Source: Gossypium raimondii (Eukaryota > Streptophyta > Magnoliopsida > Malvales > Malvaceae). From it: a stretch of 64,000 bases of DNA. The position numbers and the translations under genes were made by a program. The notes beneath the pieces are model-generated. The model saw nothing but the letters and a program-made list of their open reading frames with translations, had not been told where the DNA came from and did no database searches. The stretch lies in contig NC_068570.1 in NCBI RefSeq assembly GCF_025698545.1, positions 46,023,924 to 46,087,923 of the forward strand, given 5' to 3'. This document shows, piece by piece, positions 9,765 to 20,451 of the stretch. The stretch's first letter is position 1; every line of letters starts with the position of its first letter.

Positions 9765-11853
9765 TGTAACGCCCCAAAAATTTAATTGTTGGCTGTAGAA
9801 TTTTGTCGTAATTAAGTGTTTGTATCTGTGGTTAAGTTCTTCGTTTATGTGTTCGAGGTTAAGGGTTTGAGTCATCCTTTCGAAAGATCCTACTATTTTA
9901 TTTTGATTGAATTCTTATCCTTAATCTATCGACTTAAGTTTAATTCTTTGTAATTCTATGTCAAGAATGAGCCTGCTAGTTTAGTGGTTAAGCATATGTT
10001 CCCTTATCGATCTTGTGTTTGAGTCTTTGTGGAAATGAAGTAGAGATGTATTTTTGATGCCTTGCAAATTTAGTTGGCTAGTTTTTTTTTAAAAAAGTTA
10101 ATTATTTTAATTATTTTTCTTTCCTTTTGCTTTTCTTCTGTACCCTTCTTTTTCCTTTCTTATTCTTTTCTTATTCTTTTTTCCTTTTCCTTTACTTTGG
10201 GTTGTTATTAGAGTTTAGTGTGGTAATTGGTGAGTATACATTTCTCCGTTGTCGATTGAAATGTTATTTGCATAAACTGTTGTTAATTGTAAAACTTCTG
10301 TTAAACGGTTGTTCATTTGTTTCTGTCAAAGTTGGTTTCGACTTGAATTGTTTGAACTCTGGGTTAAACGATTATTTGATTTCCTTTGTTCTAAGTGTAG
10401 ATACCGAAGGTAGTGATCCCCCTCGTGTTGTTTTGGGTTAATTTTGTCGTTTCGTCGATAAGCGGCAATTTCCGTTGGAAGTTCCATGTCGAAGTTTTGA
10501 CACAGTTAGTTAAGTGTTGATTTGTGTGAATTTCATCGTTTTAGTTGTTTATTGGGTTGTTGGATGATCAATTTAGGTTTTGAGACTTCTTTGTGTTGTT
10601 CCTACATCAAATCGTTACCAAGTGCGTATCGAAAATCCAAATTTCTATCAATTTTGGATGTTAAAAAGCATGGTTGTCGATGCCACACGGCCGTGTGGTA
10701 GGTTGTGTGCACTACACGACCATGTGGCGGGCCATGTAACTCACTATTCACGAATTAGAGACATACGGGTTGGCGACATAAGCGTGTGTCAAGCCGTGTG
10801 TGTCACACGGGCTAAAGACACGAGTGTGTGTCCAGGTCGTGTGACTCACTGTTTTGGAAAGTAAGGTCACACGGGCGGATGCATGGGCATGTGCCAGGCT
10901 GTGTGGAGCCACATGGGATAGCTATCTAGGGCGTGTAGACTAAAAATTAGAATTTTTCCTTAAGCCACAAACGTCTTTTGAAACGAATGCAGGCCTTCTG
11001 TGGGGGTCCGTATGAACTGAATTAAAACATATAAATTGATATTTTGTGATCTAAGATTGTATGCTGAATCTCTATAATGGTATTGATCGTGAAAATCTTT
11101 AATAAAAAATATATATACTATATGAGCATAAACTGTATATGAATGATCATATAAGCATCCTTGTTAATTGTCATCTAAAATATGCATTTGCACTGGGTGG
11201 GAAATAAGTAAAGGAGGAAGTTTTCTATTCTGAATCAGTGGCTAAGCCACCAGTATCTGTAATTTGATCTGGCAACTAGTCTGCAATTATCGAAAAGTGT
11301 TATACTGATACTATATGGTGTGTAGGGCTGGATGAGTATTAAATATTCAATTTGGCGTGGTGGGTTAGTCGAAGATGGTGTGTAGTGGATGAGGGTAGGA
11401 AAATTACGTCTGTTCTGGATCTGGGAATGAGCTGACTTGTTATCTAACCGATTTGTTCTGATCTGCTAAATTAAACAGATTATCTTTTGTATTTGATTTC
11501 GAATATGAATTTGGGACCTTACTAGTTTAAGTTTAACTCTGTTTGAATATATTATTGTTTCTTTATTGAATTTATTAATTCATTTTATTTCTTGACTGAA
11601 TTACAGGTAACGCACAAACATGATCGGGTTGGCGGATCGAGCACTCGTTCACACTTTTTATCAACTATATTATTACTATTAGTTAATTTCAGTATTTTCT
11701 AGAGATTTAACTTGCTAGACGATAATTTTCGGAGTAAAAGTTATGTTTGTTAAATTCCTTGGTTTGAAACACTTTGAAATTATATTTTGACAAATATTTG
11801 ATGTAGCTCTCCAAATTTGGTCATGTCGTTTAGGCCGGGTATGGGGTGTTACA
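9765..11853 (+). repeat. 3' LTR of the Tekay-like element
   Basis: It starts TGTAACGCCC and ends GGGGTGTTACA. At 2089 bp it keeps a segment (about 10110-10825) that is missing from the 5' LTR, including a T/C-rich block at 10110-10200 and a CACACGG/CCGTGTG cluster at 10680-10920. The remaining sequence is clearly collinear with 859-2315 but diverged by many substitutions, so the insertion is not recent. Confidence 0.88.
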
Positions 11854-12085
11854 AGGAGCGTAACTAGAGGGGCTGGCAATATGGAAGGCCCTTCAATTTT
11901 TTTTTTAAAATTTTAGATTTATAAAGATAAAATTACACTTTGACCCCCTAAAAATGATAAAAATTTGATTTAATCCTTTAAAAATGATAAAGATATAACT
12001 ATTAAAATGGTGAAATTGTATTTTATTATCGTAAAATTAAAATTTAATTTCGGTCCCCTTAAAAATTTTCTAGCTCTACTCACGC
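11854..12085. repeat. Probable high-copy interspersed repeat fragment
   Basis: Non-coding, with phrases such as GACCCCCTAAAAATGATAAA, TTTAATCCTTTAAAAATGAT and GGTCCCCTTAAAAATTTT in near-tandem order. It begins GGAGCGTAACTAGAGGGGCT at the edge of the gypsy 3' LTR. It resembles a common non-autonomous repeat I associate with cotton, but only one copy is in the window, so this is a weak call. Confidence 0.35.
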
Positions 12086-13473
12086 TTGACACTTCATACA
12101 AGTCTAATTATAATCACACTTCAAGCTCATTATTTCAATATTATTGAAATAGAAAAATTCAAACGTTCAAACTAACAATATAACTTTATAAATTTTAATA
12201 AATTTTAAGTTTTTATCATTTTGATAATTTGTTATAGCTATTACATTTATTTTTATTTTTCTATAGTTTCTAACTTTTTATAATATTTTCTAATTCTTTC
12301 ATATTTTTTAATATATTTTGTACTTTTTCTATATTTTTATAATTTTGTATATATATATATTCCATTTTGAAATATTTTTAGCACCTTTTTATAAAATTTA
12401 AATTTCTTAAATTTGTTATATGATTTAACAATGTGTAGGCTTAAATAAATTTAAAAATTAATTAAATCCTCTATAACACTTAACTGTCTATCAAAGGATT
12501 TCATAGAAAATTATATCAAGAGCTTAGATGATTGTTAACTTTCTAGTAAAAGCTCAAATGATTGTATTTTGTGATAAAACTTAATTTAATTATTTTACAA
12601 ATTAAGCTTATAAATAACAATAAAAATGGTTGTAACAAAATAAAAGAAAATCTTAGAAAGCACGTTTGTTTACTGAATACTAATAATGTTTGTTTCTTAT
12701 ACTTTAAGATCGTATTGTTATTGCTATTAGTAATTATACGTAATTGTCTTTATATGTGATTGAAAAGAAAAAGGCACCTTTAAAAAGAAAGCTATAAAGG
12801 ATATACTTTATCTCCCCAACTTAAGGGCAAAAGAAGCAAAACCACGACACAACATTTAAGAGACTTGTAATGTAAGCCTATAGTTTATACACATTTTATC
12901 ATTAAAAATAGAGAAAGACTTATACATAAATATAAATAAATTTAGTTAAATATAATTATATAATTATAAATAATTACTTTTATTTTATTTCGTGTTATTA
13001 TTTATCGGAATATAAAACCCAGACAAAGAAAAAGGAAGAAAATAATGTATTATAAACTGCTAAGCGCCAGAGAGATAACAGTGTCGTAATCAAAGGCAAA
13101 AGAAGAAAACAATAATGTCGTTGAGTTAATGCTTTCTTTTTTGTTTTGGTAATGCAGTTCTTTTTCATTTTTGTCTTTACCATGAAAATGCAAGAGGAGG
13201 AAGGGCGATGATAGTGAGCAAGTTGTTGAAATTAAATGGTGAAGAAAAAAATAAATGAAAATGGACCCACCCAGGGCCAAGATCAAGCTTCTTCTTGGTA
13301 GGACTTTTAATGCAAGTGGAGTCCCCAGTCCCTGAAGCAATCCAGAGTTGCCTCTTATCTTATGTCTGCTTCATATGCTACACTACTACCAGTACTGCCA
13401 TGTGCTTTCTTTTCTTTTGTTTCTCCTCCTTTTAAGCTTTGATTGAACATTCAACTACTCTACACTTTGCAAC
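12086..13473. other. AT-rich intergenic region and PUP upstream region
   Basis: No supported gene. 12086-12990 is extremely AT-rich. From about 13000 the composition becomes more mixed, with purine-rich segments around 13020-13260, consistent with the promoter and 5' UTR of the downstream purine permease gene. I see no clear-cut TATA box at a fixed distance. Confidence 0.45.
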
Positions 13474-14669
13474 ATGGGGGAAGCTCCAGAAATACAACTT
13501 CAGGTCCTGTGTAAGTCACCTTTTCACTATAGATATACATGCTTGTTAGCTACTATAAATTAACATGTAGAGTGTTTGATTGTTTACCAGCTGAGGATGA
13601 GAAATTAAATGAAGATTCAGTTGAGCAGCAAACAAATGGAAACCAGTCAACAACAATCACGCAACAAAGAACCTACAAATGGTGGCTACTAATGACAATC
13701 TATACATTTTTTCTGCTTTCCGGTCAGTCAGTGGCTACACTTCTTGGAAGATTGTACTATGACAAAGGCGGAAACAGCAAGTGGCTAGCAACCATTGTTC
13801 AAGTCGTCGGTTTCCCAATCCTCATTCCCTTATATTACCTTCCATCCTACAAATCCTCACACACTAGCAACATTACAACCAACCCACCCTCTCTTTTAGT
13901 TCTTTCAGGCATGTATTTTGGGCTTGGACTACTTTTGGCAGCCGGTTGCTTGTTGTATTCAGTTGGTCTTTTGTATCTCCCGGTCTCCACTTATTCACTC
14001 ATTTGTGCTTCCCAATTAGCCTTCAATGCCTTGTTTTCCTTCTTCTTTAACTCACAAAAGTTCACCCCTTTCATAATAAACTCTTTGGTCCTCCTCACAA
14101 TCTCTTCCACCCTCCTCGTATTCCAAAACGATTCCTCAGGTTCCACACCAGTTCCCAGAGCCAAATATGTGATCGGATTTGTATGCACGGTGGCTGCTTC
14201 AGCAGGGTACGGATTGATGTTGTCTCTAACACAACTTTGTTTCCAAAAGATTCTCAAGAAACAATCATTTAAGGCAGTGTTGGACATGATAATCTACCAG
14301 TCATCGGCTGCAACTTTGATGATCAGTGTGGGTCTTTTCGCCAGTGGGGAATGGAAGAGTCTGGGCGAAGAAATGGAAGGGTTTAAACTGGGTAAGTCGG
14401 CATACGTTAACGTTTTGGTTTGGATTGCTGTAGGGTGGCAAGTTTTCTCGATTGGTGCGGTGGGTTTGATCTTCGAAGCGTCATCGCTTTTCTCAAATGT
14501 GATCAGCACGTTGGGACTACCCATTGTTCCAGTGTTTGCGATGGTGTTTTTCCACGATCCAATGACTGGAATTAAGGTCATTTCCATGTTGTTGGCCATA
14601 TGGGGATTTGTGTCCTATGTTTACCAGCACTATCTTGATGATCGAAACTCTGATACTGGAAAACTTTAA
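13474..14669 (+). CDS. Purine permease (PUP family, DMT superfamily), two exons
   Basis: Predicted plasma-membrane transporter for purine derivatives; characterised plant PUPs carry adenine, cytokinin bases, caffeine-like alkaloids or pyridoxine by proton coupling. Exon 1 is 13474-13510 (MGEAPEIQLQVL plus one base), followed by an 80-bp GTAAGT...CAG intron and exon 2 at 13591-14669. The spliced product is 371 residues, normal for the family. After a hydrophilic N terminus comes KWWLLMTIYTFFLLSGQS, then LGRLYYDKGGNSKWLATIVQ, both typical PUP signatures. About ten hydrophobic helices follow, with VSTYSLICASQLAFNALFSF in the middle. No stop or frameshift is seen. Splicing is inferred from the consensus sites and phase; which PUP paralogue it is cannot be told. 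A start at an internal ATG (13539) would fall in the intron. Confidence 0.93.
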
Positions 14670-14824
14670 ATCAAATTTGTCAAAAGTTAGTATTGGGTAA
14701 TCAATCCTAGATTAAGAAGTTAAATTTCTTGTATTTATGCCTATACTTTCTACTTCAAAGTTTTTGAGTTTAATTCAACCCAAGTCTTTTATTTCATAAT
14801 ATAACATCAACAGTTATTAGAAGG

Positions 14825-15530
14825 TTTAATATAATATTTGGTATCTAAATTTTAATTTGATACTTAAATTTTTGTCCAATTTGGTACCTAAACTTACATT
14901 TTTCCTAATTTAGTACCTAATCTTTTGGTAGTCCAATTTGATACGAACTTGACTTTTTCCTAATTTGTACCTATTAATCTCTTTTTTTTCGATTTGGTAT
15001 TAGTCAAACGTTTTATAAATTACTCCAATATACTAACAATGTCATTTTTTATGAGGTAACAAAAATAATCAATGTATGACCGACATGTGACATGTGACAT
15101 GTGACATGTGATATGATTTTTTTTGTATTTTATATGTTCAATTACTTTTAGTTTAAATTATTTTGTTAATTGAAAATAATGAATTTCTTTTAATTTGGGG
15201 TTTAAAAATATTTTTGCCTTATTTAGTATTAATTGTTAAGTATAGCTCAATACATATTTTTCTAAACATGAATTTCCTCTAATGTTGACAATATTTTTGT
15301 AGCATAACAAAAAAAAATTTAATATCATCTGTGTTTTATGTAATTTATATAACATTTAATAAATTTAGGTACCAAATTGAATCTAAAAAAGAGCTTAGAT
15401 ATCAAATTAAAAAAAGTATCAAGTTCAGTACCAAATTGGGCCCAAAAAATTTAGATACCAAATTAGAAAAAAATGTCAAGTTCAAATATCAAATTGGGTA
15501 AAAAAGAATTTAGGTACTAAATAAAAAAAA
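14825..15530. repeat. Foldback/MITE-like element with long inverted arms
   Basis: Left arm about 14840-15000 and right arm about 15363-15525 are reverse complements of each other. Both are built from degenerate units of roughly 35-40 bp of the type CAATTTGGTACCTAAACTTG. The 360-bp centre is AT-rich and non-coding. No transposase is present. I could not define a target duplication, so exact ends are approximate. Confidence 0.65.
15084..15111. repeat. (CATGTGA)x4 heptamer repeat
   Basis: Four perfect tandem copies of CATGTGA inside the loop of the foldback element, followed by a degenerate TATGATT. Each contains an E-box-like CACATG on the opposite strand; there is no evidence of function. Confidence 0.9.
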
Positions 15531-16830
15531 TGTAAAATTCACAAAATCAGTTACATGTGTGTTCAAAAACTTTAAAAAGAAAAAGAAAAAAAAAGGGGGA
15601 AGATAATATTTACGAAAATGGCATCAGTATTCACCGTGAAATATTGTGAATACTTGTTCACGCAAAAAGCATGTAGGCAAGGTTGTCTGATTTATTTACA
15701 TGCATTCATTGGTGGTGCCCAATCAAAAAGTTCCACTACCAAAGAGGTGTGGAGTTGTAATCAATGTTTTTATTTATTCACAAATTCTTCAACATATTCC
15801 AAACCCAACTTAAAAATCTCCAACTCCTTATTTATTTATAATTTCTGTTTGGTATCCTATATTAACTTACTTAGAACATAATTCAAAACCCTGTGTTTTT
15901 TTTTTTTATATCAATATACTAAAATTCAACCAAAACTTAAATTTTATTTTTTCACTAACATCATACATTATACAACAACTTGCAAATTTACAAGTGATGC
16001 CCCTAATCCATCATTGTCTTTTCCTATAACCGTATAGTGTGTTTCACAATATGCTCAAAGAGTAGACAAACCATGGATTTATATTTGATGCAAAGGGTTT
16101 ATTTGTATTAAAAGGATAATTACGAGAAAAACAATCCACTTATTAAAATTTTGATGACTTTTTATATATAATGTATAATGGTAAATTTAGTTATCAACTT
16201 TTATTTTTATTTTTCAATTTTACCTTTACTCTTGAATCAACTTGAGCCTTCTCCTTTCATATATAGCTAAAATGGCACGATAATTGAATAATTCTAAAAA
16301 TTTATAAATTATATTCCCAAGAAGCTTGTGATTTGAAAATTCCTGTCGTATTTGCTTGTTTGATATTTCAATTAATCCTAAGGCAAATAAGATAGAGAAA
16401 CAAGTGAAGGTGTAGAATTTTGAAGACGCTACCGTATCTATGGTAGAAGAAGCTGAAAATGAGGTGAACTCATCCTACAAGTAGAAGCTCCTACTTCTTT
16501 AACTCCATCCCAAAGTTCTCGTCAAAACAAACGAAAAAGAAGATCCTGTGTATTGCCTACATCTATTATAGAGTATGTGGAAATGAATAATAATAATGTT
16601 AACTCTCTTTCTAACCGTCACCCGCCATAATAGTATTTTATTATAACAATCAAGTCTCTAGTAGAATCGATCTTTTAACTCTTTATAATAACTTTTTGCT
16701 TATAAAAGCGATAGTCATAGTGATGAATTACATTATTTATTATATTAGTTCTCTATAACAACTTATTCTCTACAATTTTAAGTAAATTTATAGTTTTTAC
16801 ATATAAGCAAGTCTATTAATTATAATTTAT
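15531..16830. other. Intergenic, no supported gene
   Basis: AT-rich sequence with short chance frames only. A less AT-biased patch at about 16380-16620 contains codon-like text (for example SRQNKRKRR) that could be transposon debris, but no domain can be named. Confidence 0.4.
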
Positions 16831-17465
16831 TGTTGGGAATCGACCCGTATAAACAACGAGATAGTAAGAGTGGAGAGGAACGAACACAAATATTTTACAT
16901 GGAAAACCCTCAAAGAAGGAAAACCACGGGCAAATGAGGTATCAGCTTTTCACTAAATGACTAAACAAACGAGAATACAATATGGAGAAAATAAACCTAA
17001 AAGTACTAAGTGCACATATCCAAACCCCAAAATAAAGTCTTAACTCGGGAATAAAATTCTCTCCATAGTTACCACGAAACTCTCTCCAAAACTCATATGC
17101 GACTATATCTTGTCTCCTTCAAAGAAAAACCATTGCTAATTGGCATGTACAAAACAGGGATATAATGACCCCTTTAAATAGGCTAAGATTAGAGTTCTAA
17201 TCATACTAAAATATCCCTGAAATAATCAAAGTTCGATTGGGAGAAGTAGTCCTACTTAGAGTAAAAAATGCAACTGCTTACGAGGAGAATACGTCGTGTT
17301 GTCGTGACGTCTCATGCGTGCTCGTCATGACGTCGCCGCTGCCTTAAGTTGGGAGTTCATCGCATCGTCCTGACGTCAATCTTGTTTTGGCCCTTCTTTG
17401 AATGCTCATCGATTCTCGTCTAAGGTGTTTGCAATGTGTCTGATAAATGCGAGGCACACCCCACA
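16831..17465 (+). mobile_element. Solo LTR, copia-like, with perfect TSD
   Basis: A 635-bp block begins TGTTGGGAATC and ends CACCCCACA; TGTTGGG and CCCCACA form near-perfect terminal inverted repeats. Perfect 5-bp target duplications TTTAT lie at 16826-16830 and 17466-17470. The phrase ATGGAAAACCCTCAAAGAAG followed by GAAAACCACGGGC is common in plant copia LTRs. No coding sequence is present. The orientation is tentative. Confidence 0.82.
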
Positions 17466-18025
17466 TTTATTAAATAAAAATTATCTTAATTAAAATATTA
17501 TTTCAATAAAATGTTTAAATTTCACATGAAAAAAATCTGTCAATTTATTAATGAAATAATCTTCAATGAGTAGAATTGAAGATACCAATTCAGTAAACTA
17601 TTAAGTTCCTTCATTAAATATTCTACTATAAATTTGGAACATCATAAACATATAAATAGATTACTTAAATTTAATAACTCATGATAAATTAATTAATTTA
17701 CTTTTGATAACTCATTGATTAACTAAATATGTTAAATTTGTGAACTTCATAATTAGTCATGTGAATTAATATAAAAGAAAATATGCATAAAATTAATAAC
17801 ACATGCCCCTACTATACCTCTTTTAATTTCGTTAATTTGATTCTCACGTTTTTTTTTATTGTTAAACATAATTCTCACTTTCTTTGTTTTATAGAAAATC
17901 ACGATATAAATTTTATAGTAGGTTTACAACAATTAACAACATGCTATTATAGGTGTATACTAGCCACTTTTCTATAACGATTGAAATCTTAATAGGAAAT
18001 AAAACTGTTGTAGAGAGCGTTGACT

Positions 18026-18065
<40 letters not shown>

Positions 18066-19085
18066 CTACCGCAGAGAGATACATAGAGATTTTTCAAAGA
18101 TAACATGTCTTACTTGAAATGGTAATTTTTACAACTATTGAAAGGTTGATAAATAGTAAGCCATAACAACTTTATTTGTGGAAATCTTTATCCGATGACA
18201 ACAACATTGATTGTTTTATTTTATATAAAATTAGTTGGCTAGTTGTATGGATTATTTCATTATCAATGAATTGAAGTCACTAACTCAATGACAAGTTATA
18301 TGGATTTAGTTTATTGTTACTTTGTGATTATATTCGATGATTTTGAGTTAATTGTGTTGAATTAAGTGCTATTTTATTTTTTAAAAAGTATAATTTTATA
18401 ATTATTATTAATTTTAAAATTTCAAAGTGATTTAGATAAATATCTTAATTTAATAATGAATTTTAGAATTTGGACTTGAGATATAATGTCATTGTTATAG
18501 TATTTTTACTTACAATTTATCGACAGTTTACGTCTTGAAAATGTTTTTAAATCTTAAAGCTAATTGAAATCTAAAAATCTTGAATTTAACATATTTTAAT
18601 TCTCAAAAAAATTTGGAAATCATGAATTTTAAAATTAAAATTTTGGAATCCAAATCCAAATATAAGTTTCCAAATGCTGCCTATAGTATAACATTTTTAA
18701 TAAATACAGGAAAAATATTAACTCAACTAAAAAGAGACAAGTGGCAATTGAATATTTGTATTCTTAATAATATTTTTGTTGTTTGAAAATTTTTCCTAAA
18801 CTCATTTTTTGAAAATTATTATCAATGAAACAAACACAACATAAATTTGAGTGTAAATCAATAAACAACATTAATTCTCAAAGCTATTTTTTATAATTAA
18901 TCTAAAAATTTAATACTAGTACTTGAATTTAAATAACATGGAATATGTCAAGAAAATAAGAAAATCTTATACATGTTTATGTTTTCTTTATAAAAAAAAG
19001 TTGAAGCATTTTATTGCATACGAAAGTAAAGAATTAAACTATAGACTGCTATCATAAGAAAAGCTCATAGCACACTTTAGTTTTT
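17466..19085. other. AT-rich intergenic region
   Basis: No gene supported. Short open frames here (for example 17783-17977 and 18580-18786) have AT-driven composition with no domain content. It contains the TAA microsatellite at 18027. Confidence 0.5.
18027..18064. repeat. (TAA)n microsatellite, about 12.7 units
   Basis: An uninterrupted trinucleotide run of 38 bp, between TGACTG and CCTACC. A run of this length is likely to be polymorphic. Confidence 0.95.
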
Positions 19086-19089
19086 TGAA

Positions 19090-19975
19090 TAAAGCTTTTA
19101 TTAAAATTCGAGAATGGATAACATCTTTAATAACATTCTAATGAATAAAGATGGGTAATCTTTTAACCCGTGAGTATCATGAGGTGTCAATAAATCATGT
19201 TTAGTAAGACTATCGACTACTAAAGTTAGCATCTCTATGTACATACTGGAAGTTGCATCCTTCAATGACTTTTTACTTCCTTTTCCTTTCTTTTGTTGCC
19301 ATGGCACACTCTTTAAAACAAAACCATTACAAACTTTGAAAAAATTTCAAAAACTTGTAAACTATGTACTAAACACAACAACCACTTGTACAACACATAT
19401 AGACCTATGAAAACATAACTAACAATATATTGGTTCTATCTATACCAGCCTTAGCTAACTTATCAAACTCCACGTTGTCTTCTCTTAGAGCACTTTGCAC
19501 CTTACACTAGAATTGTGGTTGATTTATTGCTCTTTGTTAAAATTAAAGTGGCATCTCATGAAAATGTGATTGTCCTAAATTATCTTGGTAAACATACAAA
19601 ATTGGTCACTCACTTTCATGAAATAATTAGCAAAAATAAATATGTTAGCATCCAAAGAATTTACCTTAATTAATCTAGAGTCTTTAATCACCATATCTAT
19701 GAAAGCTTTTGAATTGCTCTCTGCTATACAATTCACATCATCTAGATGCTCATATTTGTTTGATATGTTATTGTTGTTAAATAAGATGCTACTAGATTTG
19801 AGCCCATAGTCTTTTCATCTTGCATATCCATTAGCAATAACATCACATAATAATCCTTATATTTATTTAATTCCATGACATTTAAACTAGATCAAGCTCC
19901 ATGAAAATCTCCAAGTACTAATAGTCGATGAAATAGCTACAACTTGATTACATATGGCAAGAAAAATGTTGATCT
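19090..19975 (-). pseudogene. Degenerate L1-type LINE fragment (endonuclease/RNase H debris)
   Basis: On the minus strand, the text around 19440-19510 reads SALREDNVEFDKLAKAGI, typical of the end of the RNase H domain in plant L1-like elements. Around 19680-19750 it reads DVNCIAESNSKAFIDMVI, resembling the middle of the same domain. Further upstream on that strand (about 19880-19915) LVLGDFHGA resembles the endonuclease LxGDFN motif. If this is right, the reverse transcriptase between them has been lost. Stops and frame changes are frequent. Confidence 0.45.
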
Positions 19976-20451
19976 TAGTATTAGTAATATTCTAACAAAA
20001 CAATGAATAAACACCAATCATAATAGTTGGAGCAAGTAGACATAGAATGATAAAACATTTTTTTGTTGAAAGCATTGAAAAACTATATTACAAGTGTATA
20101 TAGGAGTACATAAGATTAAAAATGATTACACGATGCACAACACTCCATTTTTATTTAGAATCTTTTATGAAAAGGTGTTCATTCTTGAATTGGGACAAGA
20201 AATGCATGATAACACTAAAACAAAAAAAAAAAAGAAAAGAGATAACAAAGTCTTTCAAAGAACTAACACCTGCATAGCTTTTTGGCTCCGCCAAAGCTAA
20301 AAACCAAACACCACAAGAACATTATTAGGCTCAAGATACATCGAGACAGGGGTTATTTGGTGTTTAAAAGTTTGGAACAATTGTTCAAATAAAATTTACA
20401 TAAGAGATTTAGAATGGTTTGGCATCAATTGCCTACCTTTATTACTTTAGT

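Larger units (their letters stand above)
859..11853 (+). mobile_element. Full-length but decayed Ty3/gypsy chromovirus (Tekay-like), with nested solo LTR
   Basis: Two related LTRs (859-2315 and 9765-11853), both starting TGTAAC and ending GTTACA, flank a tRNA-iMet-type primer binding site at 2321, gag and pol remnants, and a polypurine tract just before the 3' LTR. Order of domains on the plus strand is gag zinc knuckle, protease, reverse transcriptase, RNase H, integrase and a C-terminal chromodomain-like block. This order and the chromodomain place it in the chromoviruses; the wording of the chromodomain and RT segments resembles the Tekay/Del clade. Many in-frame stops and frameshifts make it non-autonomous. 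A solo LTR at 4711-7397 splits RT. The five-base flanks (AAGGG at 854-858, AGGAG at 11854-11858) are not an exact target duplication, so the outer TSD has decayed or a boundary has been rearranged. Confidence 0.9.

Noticed and set aside
10127..10864. Frames of 104 and 94 codons in the gypsy 3' LTR
   Set aside because: They lie in LTR sequence, the first in a T/C-rich tract and the second across the CACACGG/CCGTGTG cluster.
854..11858. Target site duplication for the Tekay-like element
   Set aside because: AAGGG and AGGAG agree at only three of five positions; shifting the boundary by one base gives AAGGG/AAGGA, but that breaks the LTR end.
13050..13340. 96-codon minus-strand frame upstream of PUP
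   Set aside because: Low-complexity Ser/Leu/Phe composition in the promoter region, antisense to the gene's transcription, no homologue recognised.
13991..14599. Two ~100-codon frames antisense to the PUP gene
   Set aside because: They overlap an intact transporter in the other strand and encode no recognisable sequence.
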